This document shows positions 1 through 7,362 of a stretch of DNA of 15,569 nucleotides, piece by piece. How positions within the stretch are numbered: position 1 is the stretch's first letter; each line of letters opens with the position of its first letter. The notes beneath the pieces were generated by a model. It saw only the letters and a list, made by a program, of their open reading frames with translations. It searched no databases and was not told the DNA's origin. The DNA lies in the NCBI GenBank assembly GCA_964502145.1, contig CAZCVI010000125.1:1-15569 (forward strand). Reading direction: 5' to 3'. The stretch is from CAZCVI01 sp964502145 (lineage in GTDB: Bacteria > Acidobacteriota > Aminicenantia > UBA2199). The translations under genes and the position numbers were made by a program.

Positions 1-64
1 CGAGACTTATAGGAATCTTATCAATTCCTATTGCCAAAAAACTGAATAGATACAATTTAAGAAG

Positions 65-99
65 TTTACAAATCTATAAAAATCTGCTACTATTATAAT
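65..99 (+). promoter_or_regulatory. Putative sigma70-like promoter of the polyferredoxin-add unit
   Basis: TTTACA at 65-70 is followed after 17 bp by TACTAT at 88-93, with TATAAT directly after it at 94-99. The region is AT-rich and lies 50-85 bp upstream of the first start codon. Only motif matching supports this call; no transcript data are available. Confidence 0.5.
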
Positions 100-149
100 A
101 GCTTAACTTTTTCAGTATAAAGTGATCATACAAATTATTGGAGGTTTGA

Positions 150-1136
150 ATGAAACCAAGGAACAGACTATTTTTGATTTTAGCCACTTTATTTTTATCT
201 TCTTTCTCCCTATTTTCAGAGACTGCCGAGAAGACAGCGGAACATTTAAAAGCAAAAGCGCCCACCATTTGGGATATTTTGATGAAGCCCAGATTTAGTA
301 CGAAGTTTGTGGTGATGATTTTGTTGGGGTTAATCGCGTTTCTATTGCTCAAGACAAAAAAAATGAACAACCCTATTAAGATCGGACTTCTTTTGCTTGC
401 CACGTTTCTTTTTGGTATTGCCGGGAATTTGACGTCCTATTTTATTATGCATCCATCACCTATATGTGCCGCTACCAAATCTATTTTATATGGGTTTGGT
501 TTGCCATTGATTATTACAGTGGCTGTGATATTTTTATTGACCTTAATTGGTCCCAAGCTTTTTTGCGGTTGGGTGTGTCCCGTGGGAGCCATTCAAGAAT
601 TAATCGCCATGTGGGCGAATAAATTGGGCATTAGGCGAGGCAAAACCAATTTTACCACCGCTCATACCCTGCGGTTGTTTGTTTTCTTGTTATTTATTTT
701 TCTCAGTGCCACCAAGATTATCCATGTTGTTGTGGAGGGGCGGGTGTATGCCCAGTCAGTGTATGATTTTATCAATCCGTTTCATGGCATGGAGCTCGGG
801 TGGGACGAGGATTTTTTGGGTTATATCATCCACTATCTGCCGTTTTTATTGACCGTGATATTGGCGTTTAAGTATTATCGGCCCTATTGTCATTATGTTT
901 GTCCGATTGGTTTGTATACCCATTGGCTGGAACAAATTTCTTTCTTCCGCATCCGCTATAACAAAAGCACTTGCACAAACTGCGGTATATGCGAGGAAAA
1001 GACCCCTTGTACAGCTATACCGGAAATAGTAAAAGATGCCAAACTCAGACCGGATTGTTTTGCCTGTAACGAGTGCATCAAACAATGCCCGGAAAATTCT
1101 TTCGACATCGCCCATAAACGAACTAGCGAGAAATAA
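150..1136 (+). CDS. NapH/YccM-like membrane polyferredoxin ([4Fe-4S] binding protein)
   Basis: A 328-residue inner-membrane electron-transfer protein. The N-terminus (about residues 6-22) is hydrophobic and followed by polar residues, like an uncleaved or cleaved Sec signal. Hydrophobic helices follow at about 52-68, 77-100, 115-135, 174-190 and 226-240. Two C-x3-C-P motifs typical of the NapH/NosR/CcoG group are present: C139-GWV-C143-P and C247-HYV-C251-P. The C-terminus holds two ferredoxin clusters: C275, C278, C281, C287 and C303, C306, C309, C313-P. The family passes electrons between quinol or membrane donors and redox enzymes; the partner cannot be told from this window. The start is supported by GGAGG at 140-144, five bases before ATG. 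The adenosine deaminase gene follows after 14 bp, so the two are probably co-transcribed although not obviously related in function. Confidence 0.85.
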   Translation: MKPRNRLFLILATLFLSSFSLFSETAEKTAEHLKAKAPTIWDILMKPRFSTKFVVMILLGLIAFLLLKTKKMNNPIKIGLLLLATFLFGIAGNLTSYFIMHPSPICAATKSILYGFGLPLIITVAVIFLLTLIGPKLFCGWVCPVGAIQELIAMWANKLGIRRGKTNFTTAHTLRLFVFLLFIFLSATKIIHVVVEGRVYAQSVYDFINPFHGMELGWDEDFLGYIIHYLPFLLTVILAFKYYRPYCHYVCPIGLYTHWLEQISFFRIRYNKSTCTNCGICEEKTPCTAIPEIVKDAKLRPDCFACNECIKQCPENSFDIAHKRTSEK

Positions 1137-1150
1137 CGATCCCCACACCC

Positions 1151-2185
1151 ATGGAACTGAACGCGAACGAACTACGCAAAATGCCCAAGGTAGAACTCCA
1201 CCGTCACCTCGAAGGGAGTGTCCGCTTTGATACTATCACCGAGCTTGCCCGTTACCATCATTTGGACCTGGGAGTTAAATCTCAGGATGAACTGTATAAA
1301 AAAACCAAGGTCACAGAACCGATGAAAAACCTAGAAGAGGTCTTGGCTGCTTTTGAAACAACTCGGCAGGTGTTTTGCAATTATGAGTCTATCAAGCGTA
1401 TTACCTTTGAGAATGTAGAAGATGCGTTTCGGGATGGTGTGAAATTATTGGAATTGCGCTTTGCGCCGGTATTTATAGCCTATCAGCGAAAAATTGCCTT
1501 TGATGAGATTATCGAAGGAGTAATAGATGGTATTGTTCAGGGCATGGAACAGTATCCTGTTCAAGTAGGAGTGATTCATATTTTGCCCCGTGGTTTGGAC
1601 ATGTTTCGGCACCAAGATTCCCTTGATGAATTCTTGCGCTACCGTCGTGGTCCTCACCGGGGCGCACAATGGTTATGTGGTTTCGATTTAGCGGCGGCGG
1701 AAACCACCACGGCGATATCCGAATATATCCCACTGGTGGAATCCGCCCGTCAAGCAGGTCTGGGGGTGACAGTTCATACGGGTGAAAATACCGACGCCCT
1801 TCATGTGCGCGAAACTATCGCCGCTTACGCCCCACAACGGATCGGCCACGGTATTAAAAGTAGTGAAGACCCGGATACACTATTGTTATTAAAGGAAAGA
1901 AACATTCACCTTGAACTTTGCCCAACTTCCAATTGGTTAACGGGGTCAGTGAAATCATTGGAAACTCATCCGCTTCCAGAACTCTACCGCGCCGGGGTCT
2001 CTATTTCCATTAACAGTGATGACCCGCATTTGATGAATATTGATTTGGTAGATGAATATGTGATTGCCCATACTATTTTCCATTTGACAGGCGAGCAACT
2101 TTATCAGATCAACAAGCAGGCTCTTTGCCATAGTTTCTTGGAACCTGACGTTATTCGTTTTGTAGAAAAGGCACATTTCCAATAG
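1151..2185 (+). CDS. add: Adenosine deaminase
   Basis: A 344-residue member of the metallo-dependent amidohydrolase family that deaminates adenosine (and deoxyadenosine) to inosine in purine salvage, in the cytoplasm. All residues of the classical zinc site and active site are visible: H17-x-H19 in the motif HRHLEG, H209 and E212 in HTGEN, H233 in GHG, and D290-D291 in SINSDDP. Spacing and length match the family closely, including ELCPTSN at 255-261. A related 6-aminodeoxyfutalosine or adenine deaminase cannot be fully excluded, but the motif set favours adenosine. No convincing Shine-Dalgarno precedes the ATG, so translation may be coupled to the upstream polyferredoxin gene, whose stop lies 14 bp earlier. 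It is convergent with the LarA-like gene. Confidence 0.88.
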   Translation: MELNANELRKMPKVELHRHLEGSVRFDTITELARYHHLDLGVKSQDELYKKTKVTEPMKNLEEVLAAFETTRQVFCNYESIKRITFENVEDAFRDGVKLLELRFAPVFIAYQRKIAFDEIIEGVIDGIVQGMEQYPVQVGVIHILPRGLDMFRHQDSLDEFLRYRRGPHRGAQWLCGFDLAAAETTTAISEYIPLVESARQAGLGVTVHTGENTDALHVRETIAAYAPQRIGHGIKSSEDPDTLLLLKERNIHLELCPTSNWLTGSVKSLETHPLPELYRAGVSISINSDDPHLMNIDLVDEYVIAHTIFHLTGEQLYQINKQALCHSFLEPDVIRFVEKAHFQ

Positions 2186-2269
2186 TGTTATATTTATCCT
2201 TTTGCGTCGCCTAATCCTGGTCATTTTATTTCTTTATTTGCCAGACGATTCATATCTTGGCCACAGGTA

Positions 2270-3526
2270 TTAATCCTGAAGATTACCTTCTTGGTCAAAA
2301 AGCATGGGATGGGGAGAACCGCAGATTTCAATTTTTGGGGATTGAGTGGTGGGCAACTGTTTTACCAGGGCTTGGGAAATTTGCAGTTGGGAGAGTTCCG
2401 AAGTATTTTTGATGCGCACAATCCGCGCGTCTGTACCATCGGTTAAACCCACGGAATCCAACGAGGCGGCAATACACTGGCGATCATTGTCAAGATAAAC
2501 AGGAATCGCCGCTTTCTCTGGACTCATGGCAGTTAAGGCATTCTTGTACGTGCTTTGCAAGTCAATTTTATCGACTAAACGCCGGGTAGTAAAATCGGCA
2601 AAACCAATACCATTGGCATTCCCCTGAGTTTTCTCAGTCAAATCCCGCACAAATATGCGATACACACGGGGCAAGGTGGCAAACGTGCCGAGGATATCCC
2701 GGTTGCGACCAATTACATTGGTGTCCATACCTGTACCACTGACATCTTTGCCGATCTCATCAACAATCAATAAATCAATCTCCGCAAACGGAATCCGCGC
2801 CATGATCTGGGTAGCTTGTTTTAATAACATTCCTTCCTGCTCAACCATGGTTTGGGGAGTGAGAACAGTCAAGGAATGAATGGTTTTGGCTGGTGTTTCT
2901 AAAATGGCAATGCCAAAACAAAAATGGAGCCGCTCGGCTACTTGTTGGGCGACGGTTTTAATAACATGGGGGAACCCGAACTTAACCGCACTTTTATGTA
3001 AGATGGTAGCGCCCTCGACTTTCCCCATGCCCACGGCCAACATTTTGCAAATGCCACTTTCCAGGGGGCCTTTGAACTTGGTATGCGGCTTGATGCGGTT
3101 TACCAACACCAAGTGATCGGCTTGCAGGGCGTTTTTATCGACATAAACAGGGATGCCATCGGCAGTTTCGCCAATCAATACACCATTGGCTTCAGATAAG
3201 ATTTCTACTTGCATGGAATCTTCATGGAAACCAAGGGCACGTAATACACCGCGTTGGCCCTCAGACGTGGCACCACCATGACTACCCATGGCAGGAAAAA
3301 TAAAAGGAATTGCACCGACACTCTGAATAGCCTGACATACGGCGCGGACAACCTCCACTTGATAGCCGATGCCCCGACTACCCACACCAACTGCCACGCG
3401 GCTACCAGGGGTAATCTGGGTTAATACGCCAGCGTGTTGGATGATGGTTTGCGTCTCTTGGCCGACATCCTCAATATACGAGTAATCAAATTGTTGTTTT
3501 ATAGTGACCATTTGGGGTAATTGCAT
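2270..3526 (-). CDS. LarA-superfamily protein, probable nickel-pincer cofactor-dependent isomerase
   Basis: A 418-residue protein of the lactate racemase (LarA, DUF2088) superfamily. Recognised signatures are GSRGI at about 49-53, the glycine-rich AMGSHGGAT segment at 79-87, NRIKPHT at 143-149 with a Lys/His pair of the type used to hold the cofactor, the ESG-x-x-K-M-L-A-x-G-x-G-K stretch at 156-169, and DVSGTGMDTNVIGR in the C-terminal half. The pattern matches the roughly 420-residue subgroup annotated as nickel-pincer isomerases of unknown substrate, not lactate racemase itself. Cofactor makers LarB, LarC and LarE are not in this window. The start is well supported: AGGAGG lies a few bases before ATG (complement of 3531-3537). 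The gene appears monocistronic, with a repeat element immediately upstream. Confidence 0.8.
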   Translation of the reverse strand: MQLPQMVTIKQQFDYSYIEDVGQETQTIIQHAGVLTQITPGSRVAVGVGSRGIGYQVEVVRAVCQAIQSVGAIPFIFPAMGSHGGATSEGQRGVLRALGFHEDSMQVEILSEANGVLIGETADGIPVYVDKNALQADHLVLVNRIKPHTKFKGPLESGICKMLAVGMGKVEGATILHKSAVKFGFPHVIKTVAQQVAERLHFCFGIAILETPAKTIHSLTVLTPQTMVEQEGMLLKQATQIMARIPFAEIDLLIVDEIGKDVSGTGMDTNVIGRNRDILGTFATLPRVYRIFVRDLTEKTQGNANGIGFADFTTRRLVDKIDLQSTYKNALTAMSPEKAAIPVYLDNDRQCIAASLDSVGLTDGTDARIVRIKNTSELSQLQISQALVKQLPTTQSPKIEICGSPHPMLFDQEGNLQD

Positions 3527-3580
3527 AAATCCTCCTGTGAATAGGTTAATATAGCTTAAGTAGAAATTATTAATTCTTAA

Positions 3581-3763
3581 TCTGGATTCACCACCAAGTT
3601 TCAGAAAAAACTGGACTATCTGGACATACTGGACATTCTGGACTTACTGGACTTCATAAAACCTTTGATTGTTCCAGCTTGTCCAGTAAGTCCAGAATGT
3701 CCAGATAGTCCAGCCTGCCACGGTTATCCGTGGCTCTTTTTAAAACTTGGGGGTGGATTTAGG
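3581..3763. mobile_element. TGGAC-array inverted-repeat element, copy 1
   Basis: A 183-bp non-coding unit. Its ends are imperfect terminal inverted repeats of about 21 bp: TCTGGATTCACC... at 3581 and its rough complement ending ...GTGGATTTAGG at 3763. Inside, the left arm (3611-3652) holds five TGGAC cores at an exact 9-bp period with spacers of the form WTWC. The right arm (3681-3713) holds four complementary GTCCA cores. The arms pair over 33 bp with one extra 9-nt unit (3626-3634) unpaired, around a 28-nt loop (3653-3680). A small hairpin and a T tract follow. Copy 2 is the same element in the opposite orientation with high identity; copy 3 is a diverged relative. With the flanks, this accounts for the 335-bp gap between the LarA-like gene and the maturase gene. 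Confidence 0.85.
3717..3741 (+). terminator. Intrinsic-terminator-like hairpin inside element copy 1
   Basis: A perfect 7-bp stem GCCACGG / CCGTGGC with loop TTAT (3717-3734) is followed by TCTTTTT. The polarity would stop transcription running rightward, that is, antisense to the maturase gene. The same hairpin and T tract occur in copy 2, so it belongs to the repeat element and not to a particular gene. Confidence 0.5.
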
Positions 3764-3861
3764 TCAAAACTATCTTACGAGAGTCCACACCCTATTTTAA
3801 CAAAAAGGCGGTCTTTTTGCAATTTTTGACTACTGGCAAAATGCACTATTATTTCGTACAA

Positions 3862-5118
3862 TTAACAATCACAACGCGACTCATTGGCCAACAGATACAT
3901 GATGTCTGCTGGTGGACGCCGCTCTTTTAACAGGTTGACCATAATTTGCATGGGTTTTTGGATATGGCGGAAAAAGGTTTGATAACCCGCGCAAAGATAA
4001 TTCAAACCCGGTTCCCCATGGGGCGTGTTAATAAACCGATCTTTGGGACAGCCACCAAAACAGGCGAAAAGAAACGGGCATTTCTGACAATAACGGGGCA
4101 ATTGGTCGCGCTTATCCTGCCCGAAACGGTACTGCTTTAAAGAGCCTACCAATTGAAGCAACGTTTTTTCCTGGATATTACCGAGTTTATAGCGGGGTTC
4201 GACAAAATGATCGCAACTGTAAAGATCGCCGTTATGTTCCAATGCTAAAGCCGCTCCACAGGTTTGGGCGAAGCTGCACAGACCTGGTTGCATACCCGCC
4301 CAAAGTGCCAATGCGACATCAAAATATTGCACAAATACACGCCCGACATCGGCTTTCACCCAGCAATCAAACACGCGATTTAAAAAATTTCCGAATTGGG
4401 CGGCTGTAATCGAACGCTCAGTCACGCTTTGCCCTTTTGGAAATGAGGCGCAATTCTTGCGCTCTACTATGGGGATGAATTGGATAAATTTGGCTCCTAC
4501 ATCATCTTTTAAAAAGCGATACACTTCCTCGGGATAATCCGCATTGGAAAAATGAAGGGTGGTCAAGGTGTTAAAATCAACCTCGTGCTTCTTTAAATAC
4601 GCCACTCCTTTTTGCACGGACTGGAAGGTCGGGTTTCCCCTTTTATCTTGGCGGTACACGTCGTGAAGTTTCTCCGGCCCATCTATACTAATTCCGATGA
4701 GGAAATCATGCTCTTTAAAAAAGCGGCACCACTCATCATCAAGAAGCGTGCCATTGGTTTGCAAGGTATTGATGATTTGTAGCCCGTTTTTTTGATATTT
4801 TTGCTGGAATTCCAACGCTTGTTTAAAAAAGTCCAAGCCCAACAAGGTGGGCTCTCCTCCTTGCCATGCAAATGTGACTTGGGGGACCTTTTGAGCGGCG
4901 ATAAATTGTTGGGTAAAACGTTCCAACAGTTCTGGAGCCATGCGGAAATCGCTGCCTGGATACAGGGCTTCCTTGGCAAGATAATAACAATAGCGGCAGT
5001 GGAGGTTACACGTGGCCCCAGCCGGTTGAATCATCACCTGGAAAGCGAGCGGGGCAGTAATGCCCGCGCTGTGGCACGGTCCTATAGTGGAAGCAACATG
5101 CGCCTTATTTTTTTTCAT
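3862..5118 (-). CDS. Anaerobic sulfatase-maturating enzyme (radical SAM, SPASM)
   Basis: A 418-residue radical-SAM enzyme that oxidises an active-site Cys (or Ser) of a sulfatase to C-alpha-formylglycine without oxygen. The [4Fe-4S]-SAM motif is C37-x3-C41-x2-C44 (CNLHCRYC), followed by GGEP at 87-90. The C-terminal SPASM region has the complete set of eight cysteines for two auxiliary clusters: C281, C287, C302, C344, C347, C353, C357 and C376. YFD at 265-267 contains an Asp at the place of the proposed catalytic base in the clostridial enzyme. Length and motif order fit the anSME family. The gene lies 34 bp downstream of a Cys-type sulfatase on the same strand, which gives the substrate. 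No strong Shine-Dalgarno is seen, so it probably depends on read-through from the sulfatase. A RiPP-modifying radical-SAM role is less likely but worth noting given the nearby precursor gene. Confidence 0.9.
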   Translation of the reverse strand: MKKNKAHVASTIGPCHSAGITAPLAFQVMIQPAGATCNLHCRYCYYLAKEALYPGSDFRMAPELLERFTQQFIAAQKVPQVTFAWQGGEPTLLGLDFFKQALEFQQKYQKNGLQIINTLQTNGTLLDDEWCRFFKEHDFLIGISIDGPEKLHDVYRQDKRGNPTFQSVQKGVAYLKKHEVDFNTLTTLHFSNADYPEEVYRFLKDDVGAKFIQFIPIVERKNCASFPKGQSVTERSITAAQFGNFLNRVFDCWVKADVGRVFVQYFDVALALWAGMQPGLCSFAQTCGAALALEHNGDLYSCDHFVEPRYKLGNIQEKTLLQLVGSLKQYRFGQDKRDQLPRYCQKCPFLFACFGGCPKDRFINTPHGEPGLNYLCAGYQTFFRHIQKPMQIMVNLLKERRPPADIMYLLANESRCDC

Positions 5119-5152
5119 GCCGGATGATTAAAACTTGGCTAATCCACACCGA

Positions 5153-6733
5153 TCAATCAAAGATCTGCGCCATGTCTTTTTTGGAAATACCTTCCTTGGC
5201 CGGGAATTTTTTTGCCAAAATACTATCCACATAATCCTTTTGGGCTTGATCGCTTATTAATTGGTATTCCAATGGTAGTGGTCCACGCAGTTCTGTTTCC
5301 AAGAGAGTCTGTAATCTAGTTTTGATTTTATTCATTGTTTCGCAGTAACGGACATCCTGGGCCAGGTTGTTTTTTTCCAGGCGGTCTTCTGGAGTCGCCC
5401 GTTTGTATAGTTCCTCCTCGGTGCAACCTGGAACCGATTTAACAGCTTCGTCTGGGTTTTGGGGATTACAATTGGGATCATCCATTTGCCATTGGTCATA
5501 AACCGCCCCTTTCCAATCGCCTTCGATCAGGCCGAGGATATGGCTGGGCGCTTTTATAGTAGGGATAACAAAATCATGGGCAAAAAGTACTTGATCGCGG
5601 GTGGGTTTTGTTGCATCTACCATATGGGGTGTCAGGTCAACTCCGGGTAGGAAATAATATTTTTCCTTATCCACGGGGTCGCCGGTAGTCGCGACCATAC
5701 TTAATATCGTTGGGAAAATATCTACAGTGCAACCCAGATGATTTCTGGTAGTGCCCTGCTGGTTGGGAGGAATTAATGTATTGGTATAATCCACTACATA
5801 AAAAGGCACCCGAAGCGCTTCCTCGTAAGTCACATAATTCTTTCCCCGCAAACCGTGAGAACCTGCCATCTCGCCATGATCGGAAGTAAAAATAACAATC
5901 GTATTCTTTTTTATATCTGGATTGGCATCCAAGGCATCCAGTACTTTTTGGATTTGGAGGTCCACCTGTTTTTCTAACCAGAGGTAATAGTTTAGAAAAT
6001 CCAGGTATTTATTTTTATCCTCGGTCTTTTTAATATCATTGGGTAGTTTGCCTAACAAGAGATTCATTTCCGCGCGGTATTGGGCTTGGCATTGCGGTTT
6101 ATCTTGGAGCATGTGTTTTAAACTCTCGAAATTTTCCGGGACCTGGAGGTCTGGATATGTTTCGCTTGGTTTTCTTGGGTTCATGAGGCGATAATAGAAC
6201 ATGATATCGTGGGGATTAACAAAGCTGACTACCGAGAGGAACGGGGGGTTCTGGGGATGACGACTAGTGATAAAATTCACCGCGCTGTTGGCTATCGGTT
6301 CATCGTCTTTTCCGCCCTGGTTGGGAAGGCCAGCGGCTTCATTGGGGGGATCGTAATAATTAAAGCCGTACTCTTTTAATACATAGGGATTGTCTTCTTT
6401 CATGTCTTCGCTGATATGCCATTTCCCGGCATAAACGGTATCATAACCGATATCTCTTAAGGCTTTGGCATAGGTGGCAAACTCTGTTTTTAATGAAGGT
6501 TGACCAAGCATGCCGGGATTGGTACACATCCATACTTGCTGGGAATAAAGACCCGTGAGCATGACGGCACGATTGGGGGTACAGGGTGATGAATTAATAT
6601 AAAAATTCTCAAAACTGATGCCCTCTTTTTTTAATCGTGCCCGTGCGGGTAAGATACTATCTAAATCAACTCCCGCCATATGTTGAACTGCCCGTTCCTG
6701 GTCTGTCATGATCAATAAGATATTGGGTCGCAT
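5153..6733 (-). CDS. Formylglycine-dependent sulfatase, cysteine type
   Basis: A 526-residue alkaline-phosphatase-superfamily sulfatase, hydrolysing a sulfate ester of unknown substrate. The signature C51-T-P-N-R55 is the C-x-P-x-R motif in which the Cys becomes formylglycine; the maturase encoded directly downstream is the obvious activator. Other family residues are D11 in the N-terminal IMTDQ motif (Gln where many sulfatases have a second Asp), K104 and H106 in AGKWH, H174-D175, the TSDHGE motif with D285 and H286, and K298. The protein begins at the catalytic fold with no signal peptide, so it appears cytoplasmic, unlike most glycan-degrading sulfatases. Start support: GGAGG lies shortly upstream (complement of 6742-6746). 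Candidate substrates are small imported sulfate esters such as choline sulfate, but the sequence does not decide this. Confidence 0.87.
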   Translation of the reverse strand: MRPNILLIMTDQERAVQHMAGVDLDSILPARARLKKEGISFENFYINSSPCTPNRAVMLTGLYSQQVWMCTNPGMLGQPSLKTEFATYAKALRDIGYDTVYAGKWHISEDMKEDNPYVLKEYGFNYYDPPNEAAGLPNQGGKDDEPIANSAVNFITSRHPQNPPFLSVVSFVNPHDIMFYYRLMNPRKPSETYPDLQVPENFESLKHMLQDKPQCQAQYRAEMNLLLGKLPNDIKKTEDKNKYLDFLNYYLWLEKQVDLQIQKVLDALDANPDIKKNTIVIFTSDHGEMAGSHGLRGKNYVTYEEALRVPFYVVDYTNTLIPPNQQGTTRNHLGCTVDIFPTILSMVATTGDPVDKEKYYFLPGVDLTPHMVDATKPTRDQVLFAHDFVIPTIKAPSHILGLIEGDWKGAVYDQWQMDDPNCNPQNPDEAVKSVPGCTEEELYKRATPEDRLEKNNLAQDVRYCETMNKIKTRLQTLLETELRGPLPLEYQLISDQAQKDYVDSILAKKFPAKEGISKKDMAQIFD

Positions 6734-6741
6734 AAATAAAA

Positions 6742-6746
6742 CCTCC
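6742..6746 (-). promoter_or_regulatory. Shine-Dalgarno of the sulfatase gene
   Basis: On the reverse strand GGAGG stands about 8 bases before the ATG at 6733 and fixes the start. Confidence 0.65.
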
Positions 6747-6751
6747 GTTGC

Positions 6752-6780
6752 TATTTATTAGGATAAAATCCTATCTTCAA
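6752..6780 (-). promoter_or_regulatory. Putative sulfatase promoter with an internal palindrome
   Basis: On the reverse strand TTGAAG (complement of 6775-6780) and TAAATA (complement of 6752-6757) are separated by 17 bp. The spacer contains the perfect palindrome AGGAT-AAA-ATCCT (6760-6772), placed where a dimeric regulator would block RNA polymerase. Both calls rest on motif inspection only. Confidence 0.4.
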
Positions 6781-6880
6781 TTTACTCTTTTTGATTTTTT
6801 TTTACAAGTACTTATTTAAAAAAAAAGGCGTTGTGTCGACTCGCTACCGTCGTGGTTGTATGGCTAAATATTTTTTTTGC

Positions 6881-6909
6881 TTGAATTCGCCAATAAAATT
6901 TGCTATTAT
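6881..6909 (+). promoter_or_regulatory. Putative sigma70-like promoter of the lanthipeptide locus
   Basis: TTGAAT at 6881-6886 and TATTAT at 6904-6909 are separated by exactly 17 bp. The predicted start near 6916 gives a leader of about 55 nt before the precursor gene. The 237-bp region between this gene and the divergent sulfatase therefore carries one promoter per direction. Confidence 0.6.
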
Positions 6910-6970
6910 CAAACTTGCTGACTGTACATCAACTAACAATAGAAACCAAATCAAACAATGAGGTAAACCT

Positions 6971-7231
6971 ATGAAAAAGAGAGCTTTGAGCAAGAGATTT
7001 GATCTAAACAAAACCACGGTTGCTAATTTAACAGAGTTTGAGAAAGAAAGAGTTCTGGCTGGAGGAGATGATAGATGCGAGTTTACATACTGCTATGCGT
7101 CTAACTCGGCAGTATGGAAATCATCGTCGGTTTATTATGCCAGTCATACTGCATATCCAATTTCGCCAAATCCCCGTTATTGGCCTTGTTTGATGGACAC
7201 TACCATCCCCGCCACTGACAATCCCAATTGA
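6971..7231 (+). CDS. Lanthipeptide-like precursor peptide (putative LanA)
   Basis: An 86-residue peptide. The N-terminal part (1-32) is a charged leader containing FDLNKTTVANLT (10-21), resembling the LNK-x-T-[IV]-x-x-L leader of Bacteroidota-type class I lanthipeptides. It ends in a double glycine (G31-G32), a likely cleavage site for a Cys peptidase. The 54-residue remainder is the presumed core: three Cys (36, 41, 73), about a dozen Ser/Thr including a Ser triplet (51-53), and many Tyr. The C-terminal tail has several Thr and Pro. Start support: GAGG at 6960-6963, 7 bases before ATG, and a good upstream promoter. The LanC gene follows 146 bp downstream on the same strand. Function is inferred from leader type and this neighbour; no dehydratase is present in the window to make the dehydro residues. 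Confidence 0.75.
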   Translation: MKKRALSKRFDLNKTTVANLTEFEKERVLAGGDDRCEFTYCYASNSAVWKSSSVYYASHTAYPISPNPRYWPCLMDTTIPATDNPN

Positions 7232-7273
7232 TTTCCAGCCAACTAGAGCTGGTAAGTATCTGATTAATCCTCG

Positions 7274-7336
7274 GGGCTTGTTCTGGTGAATGACGCATTG
7301 TGCAGTCAGTAAATTTGATTTCTCCCGAACAAGCCC
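7274..7336 (+). promoter_or_regulatory. Structured intergenic RNA between precursor and LanC genes
   Basis: GGGCTTGTTC at 7274-7283 pairs perfectly with GAACAAGCCC at 7327-7336. The enclosed 43 nt holds a second hairpin: TGACGCA (7291-7297), loop TTG, TGC-A-GTCA (7301-7308), with one bulged A. No T tract follows, so it is more likely an RNA-stability, processing or translation-control element than a simple terminator. Such a structure could allow unequal expression of precursor and cyclase; that is inference. Confidence 0.5.
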
Positions 7337-7362
7337 GGATGGATCCAAGAGAATTATAAAAA

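Noticed and set aside
10..30. Hairpin TAGGAAT / ATTCCTA near the left edge
   Set aside because: A 7-bp AT-rich stem with no T tract and no associated gene end visible in the window; could be chance.
846..1148. Reverse-strand reading frame opposite the polyferredoxin C-terminus
   Set aside because: It lies opposite a clear ferredoxin-domain coding region and has no recognisable motif or ribosome site.
3611..3713. CRISPR-like array
   Set aside because: The repeat unit is 9 bp with 4-bp spacers and the two arrays face each other; there are no unique spacers of 25-40 bp and no cas genes.
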